64,000 nucleotides of DNA, taken from the NCBI GenBank assembly GCA_963722295.1, contig CAVRLB010000001.1, positions 434,001-498,000 on the forward strand. Reading direction: 5' to 3'. Shown piece after piece: positions 61,563-64,000 of the stretch (its first letter is position 1; each line of letters opens with the position of its first letter). Below the pieces are notes generated by a model that worked only from the letters and a program-made list of their open reading frames with translations, had not been told where the DNA came from and made no database searches. The stretch is from Brooklawnia sp032229645. GTDB lineage: Bacteria > Actinomycetota > Actinomycetes > Propionibacteriales > Propionibacteriaceae. A program made the position numbers and the translations under genes.

Positions 61563-62416
61563 CGGCGCTGCCTGCGCACCCCGGCTGCCAGATCGGCGAC
61601 CGTCTTGCGTAGTGGACGAAGGTCGCCGCTGCCCGCGTCCTCGGCCGAGATCAGGCGGCTGACCAGCGCCGAACCGACGATGACTGCGTCGGCGTACGAG
61701 GCGACCTCTGCGGCCTGGTCCCCGTTCGAGACCCCCAGCCCGACACCAACCGGCAGGCTGGGATCGGCGTCACGTGCCCGCTGGACGATCACGGGGGCCG
61801 CCGACGAGGTCTGTGCCCGGGCGCCGGTTACTCCCATCACCGACGTCGCATAGACCCACCCGCGGCACGCCGCCATGGTCATGACGATGCGCTCGTCCGA
61901 CGAACTGGGCGCGATCAAGAAGACCCGGTCCAGTCCGTGGGCGTCGGACGCGGCAACCCAATCGGCGGACTCATCAGGGGTCAGGTCGGGAGTGATCAGG
62001 CCGGCGCCACCGGCGGCGGCCAGATCGCGCGCGAACGCATCGACTCCATAGCGATCGACCAGGCTCCAATAGATCATCACCATCGGGGTGGCTCCGGCCT
62101 GCGCGACGGCCTCTACGGCACTGAACAGGTCATGAGTGCGCACGCCGCGTTCCAGCGCCTTGGTCGTGGCGTGCTGGATGACCAGCCCGTCCATCATCGG
62201 ATCCGAATAGGGCATGCCGATCTCGACCAGATCGACACCCTGACCGTCGGTTCCCTCCACCAGGGCGCGCATCGCTGCCAGCGAGCCTGGCACGTTCGGG
62301 TAGCCAACCGGCAGGTAGCCGATGAGGGCGGCGCGTCCGGCATCGGTCGCCGCCTTCAGCACCTGGCCGGAGATGCCGAGGCGGGCATCGATAGCGTTCG
62401 TTCCAGCTGCGTTCAC
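61559..62416 (-). CDS. trpA: Tryptophan synthase alpha chain
   Basis: TrpA cleaves indole-3-glycerol phosphate to indole. The 285-residue TIM barrel has the catalytic glutamate in VDLVEIGMPYSDPMMDGLVIQ and the later conserved FLIAPSSSDERI and VGVGLGVSNGDQAAEV. Its start overlaps the trpB stop as ATGA. Confidence 0.96.
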   Translation of the reverse strand: MNAAGTNAIDARLGISGQVLKAATDAGRAALIGYLPVGYPNVPGSLAAMRALVEGTDGQGVDLVEIGMPYSDPMMDGLVIQHATTKALERGVRTHDLFSAVEAVAQAGATPMVMIYWSLVDRYGVDAFARDLAAAGGAGLITPDLTPDESADWVAASDAHGLDRVFLIAPSSSDERIVMTMAACRGWVYATSVMGVTGARAQTSSAAPVIVQRARDADPSLPVGVGLGVSNGDQAAEVASYADAVIVGSALVSRLISAEDAGSGDLRPLRKTVADLAAGVRRQRR

Positions 62417-63657
62417 TTCAGCGCTCCCGTCGAGTGGTCGGCCTCGCCGCGGATTCCGAAGTACTTCATGGCGGTGTCCACGTCTTTGTCGCCGCGGCCC
62501 GAGATATTGATCACGATCACCGGTTTGCTGCTCGGATCCGCCCCGGTCAACCGAAGCGCCAGCCGACGGGCACCCGCGACGGCATGCGCGGATTCGATGG
62601 CCGGCATGATGCCTTCGGTGCGGCAGAGTAGCTGGAATGCGTCCATGGCTTCGGCATCGGTCACCGATTCGTAGTGCGCCCTGCCCGATTTGGCCAGCTG
62701 TGCGTGCTGCGGACCGACGCCCGGGTAGTCGAGACCGGCCGAGATGGACTGCGACTCGATGGTCTGCCCGTCCTCGTCCTGCAGTACATAGGTGCGGGTG
62801 CCGTGCAGCACGCCGACCGAACCGCCGCCGATGGATGCGGCGTGATGACCGGTCTGCACGCCCTCGCCGCCGGCCTCGAAGCCGAAGAGTCCGACCTCGG
62901 GGTCGTCGATGAAGTCGGCGAACATGCCGATCGCGTTCGACCCGCCGCCGACGCAGGCGCAGACTGCATCGGGCAGCCGCCCGTAGCGCTCCAGCATGGT
63001 GGCTCGGGTCTCGGCCGAGATGATGCGCTGGAACTCGCGGACGATCTTCGGGAACGGATGCGGGCCCGACGCGGTACCGATGAGGTAATGGGTGGTGTCG
63101 ACGTTAGTCACCCAGTCGCGCATCGCCTCATTCATCGCATCCTTGAGGGTGCGGCTGCCCGCGGCGACCGAGACGACCTCGGCACCGAGCAGCTGCATGC
63201 GGGCCACGTTGAGGGCCTGCCGCTGCGTGTCGACCTCGCCCATGTAGACCCGGCACTCCATGCCGAAGAGCGCGGCGATGGTGGCGGTCGCGACGCCGTG
63301 CTGGCCGGCGCCGGTCTCGGCAATCACCCGCTGCTTGCCCATCCGGCGGGTGAGCAGGCCTTGCCCCAAGACGTTGTTGATCTTGTGCGAACCTGTGTGG
63401 TTGAGGTCCTCGCGCTTGAGCAACATCTGCGCCCCACCGCAGTACTCGCTGAGGCGTTTGGCCTCGGTGAGCGGGCTGGGGCGTCCGGCGTAGTTGATCT
63501 GCAGATCGCGCAACTCCTCGGCGAAGGCCGGATCGCGCTCAGCCTGCTCGAAGGCTGTCTCCAGCTCGTGCAGGGCCGACATCAGCGCCTCGGGGACGAA
63601 TCGTCCGCCGAACGCATCGAAGTGGCCCTGCAGGTCGGGGTAATCGGAAAGCTTCAT
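62413..63657 (-). CDS. trpB: Tryptophan synthase beta chain
   Basis: TrpB joins indole to serine using PLP. The 414-residue protein has FGGRFVPEALMSAL at the start, the PLP lysine in NHTGSHKINNVLGQ, the segment ETGAGQHGVATATIAALFGMECRVYMG, and the phosphate-binding loop CVGGGSNAIGMF. Intact. It begins 15 nt after the trpC stop. Confidence 0.97.
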   Translation of the reverse strand: MKLSDYPDLQGHFDAFGGRFVPEALMSALHELETAFEQAERDPAFAEELRDLQINYAGRPSPLTEAKRLSEYCGGAQMLLKREDLNHTGSHKINNVLGQGLLTRRMGKQRVIAETGAGQHGVATATIAALFGMECRVYMGEVDTQRQALNVARMQLLGAEVVSVAAGSRTLKDAMNEAMRDWVTNVDTTHYLIGTASGPHPFPKIVREFQRIISAETRATMLERYGRLPDAVCACVGGGSNAIGMFADFIDDPEVGLFGFEAGGEGVQTGHHAASIGGGSVGVLHGTRTYVLQDEDGQTIESQSISAGLDYPGVGPQHAQLAKSGRAHYESVTDAEAMDAFQLLCRTEGIMPAIESAHAVAGARRLALRLTGADPSSKPVIVINISGRGDKDVDTAMKYFGIRGEADHSTGALK

Positions 63658-63672
63658 GGTTTGTCCTGAAAG

Positions 63673-64000
63673 TCAGAGAGCTGCGGCCGCGATCATCGCT
63701 GCGATCGCCGCCCCGGGGTTAACGTCGGTCACCAATGCCTCGCCCACCAAGATGGCGTTAGCGCCGACCGCGCTGACGCGGGCTGCATGCGCCGGTGACG
63801 TGATTCCTGATTCGGCCACCTTGACCACCTCGTCGGGGAGGACACCACCGATGCGTTCGAACATCGATAAATCGACCTCGAGGGTCTTGAGATTGCGATT
63901 GTTGACGCCGATCAGTTCGGCGCCCAGGTCGACCGCGCGGCGGGCCTCATCGGGGGTGTGCACCTCAACCAAGGCGGTCATGCCGAGTTCGGTGGTCAGC
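63673..64000 (-). CDS. trpC: Indole-3-glycerol phosphate synthase, C-terminal part (runs off the window)
   Basis: The last about 109 codons are present; the gene continues beyond 64000. Visible motifs are VEVHTPDEARRAVDLGAELIGVNNRNLKTLEVDLSMF and ESGITSPAHAARVSAVGANAILVGEALV, the substrate- and phosphate-binding ends of the TIM barrel. It leads trpB-trpA-lgt. Confidence 0.94.
   Translation of the reverse strand, partial: LTTELGMTALVEVHTPDEARRAVDLGAELIGVNNRNLKTLEVDLSMFERIGGVLPDEVVKVAESGITSPAHAARVSAVGANAILVGEALVTDVNPGAAIAAMIAAAAL

Overview
The window is high-GC DNA (about 64% by eye) with frequent GTG and some TTG starts and tightly overlapping minus-strand operons. Gene content and order point to an actinomycete (Actinomycetota), perhaps a propionibacterium or relative. 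The pointers are the actinobacterial shikimate-efp-nusB-carA block, a RuvCAB / YajC-SecDF / Apt / Rel / HisS series, a hisDCBHA operon with a PriA-type HisA, and an IniBAC-type dynamin cluster like that of mycobacteria. No tRNA, rRNA, CRISPR array or complete insertion sequence was seen.

Region 1 (1-15320) is housekeeping, almost all on the minus strand: aspS, a tyrosine phosphatase, rarA, alaS, ruvX, mltG, aroC-aroK-aroB, a PaiB-like protein, efp, nusB and the start of carA. One plus-strand gene, for a YihY/BrkB membrane protein, lies between alaS and rarA.

Region 2 (about 15.5-26.4 kb) is the most interesting part. It is an accessory cluster between aspS and hisS, two genes that usually lie close together in actinomycetes. 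The plus-strand arm encodes a membrane-anchored degenerate Hsp70-like protein, a LuxR/Walker-ATPase regulator carrying a frameshift, an IniB-N-domain protein and a four-helix membrane protein. The minus-strand arm encodes an extraordinarily acidic protein with about 24 Asp-Ser-Phe-Asn repeats, followed by two dynamin-like GTPases (IniA-like and IniC-like). The IniB-N protein and the repeat protein share a module of about 78 residues, which ties the two arms together. Palindromes lie in front of the leading genes. A perfect 21-bp-stem hairpin separates the repeat gene from the dynamin pair.

Region 3 (26.5-50 kb) is housekeeping again: hisS, a glyoxalase-II-like hydrolase, a DUF349 protein, rel, apt, secF-secD-yajC, ruvB-ruvA-ruvC, yebC, a tandem-GNAT gene, hisA-H-B-C-D, ybaK, a small membrane protein and dnaE. 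Region 4 (50-54.5 kb) is a patch of decay and accessory genes: a broken hipA kinase gene, a monooxygenase-fold protein, a decayed membrane-protein gene, a quinone-oxidoreductase-like gene with an L-fuconate-dehydratase-like gene, and two identical 49-bp palindromes. Region 5 (54.5-64 kb) holds gltB-gltD (glutamate synthase) behind a possible GlnR-type operator, and trpC-trpB-trpA-lgt.

All calls are from reading the sequence and its translations. No database search was run, so family names rest on recognised motifs and gene context.
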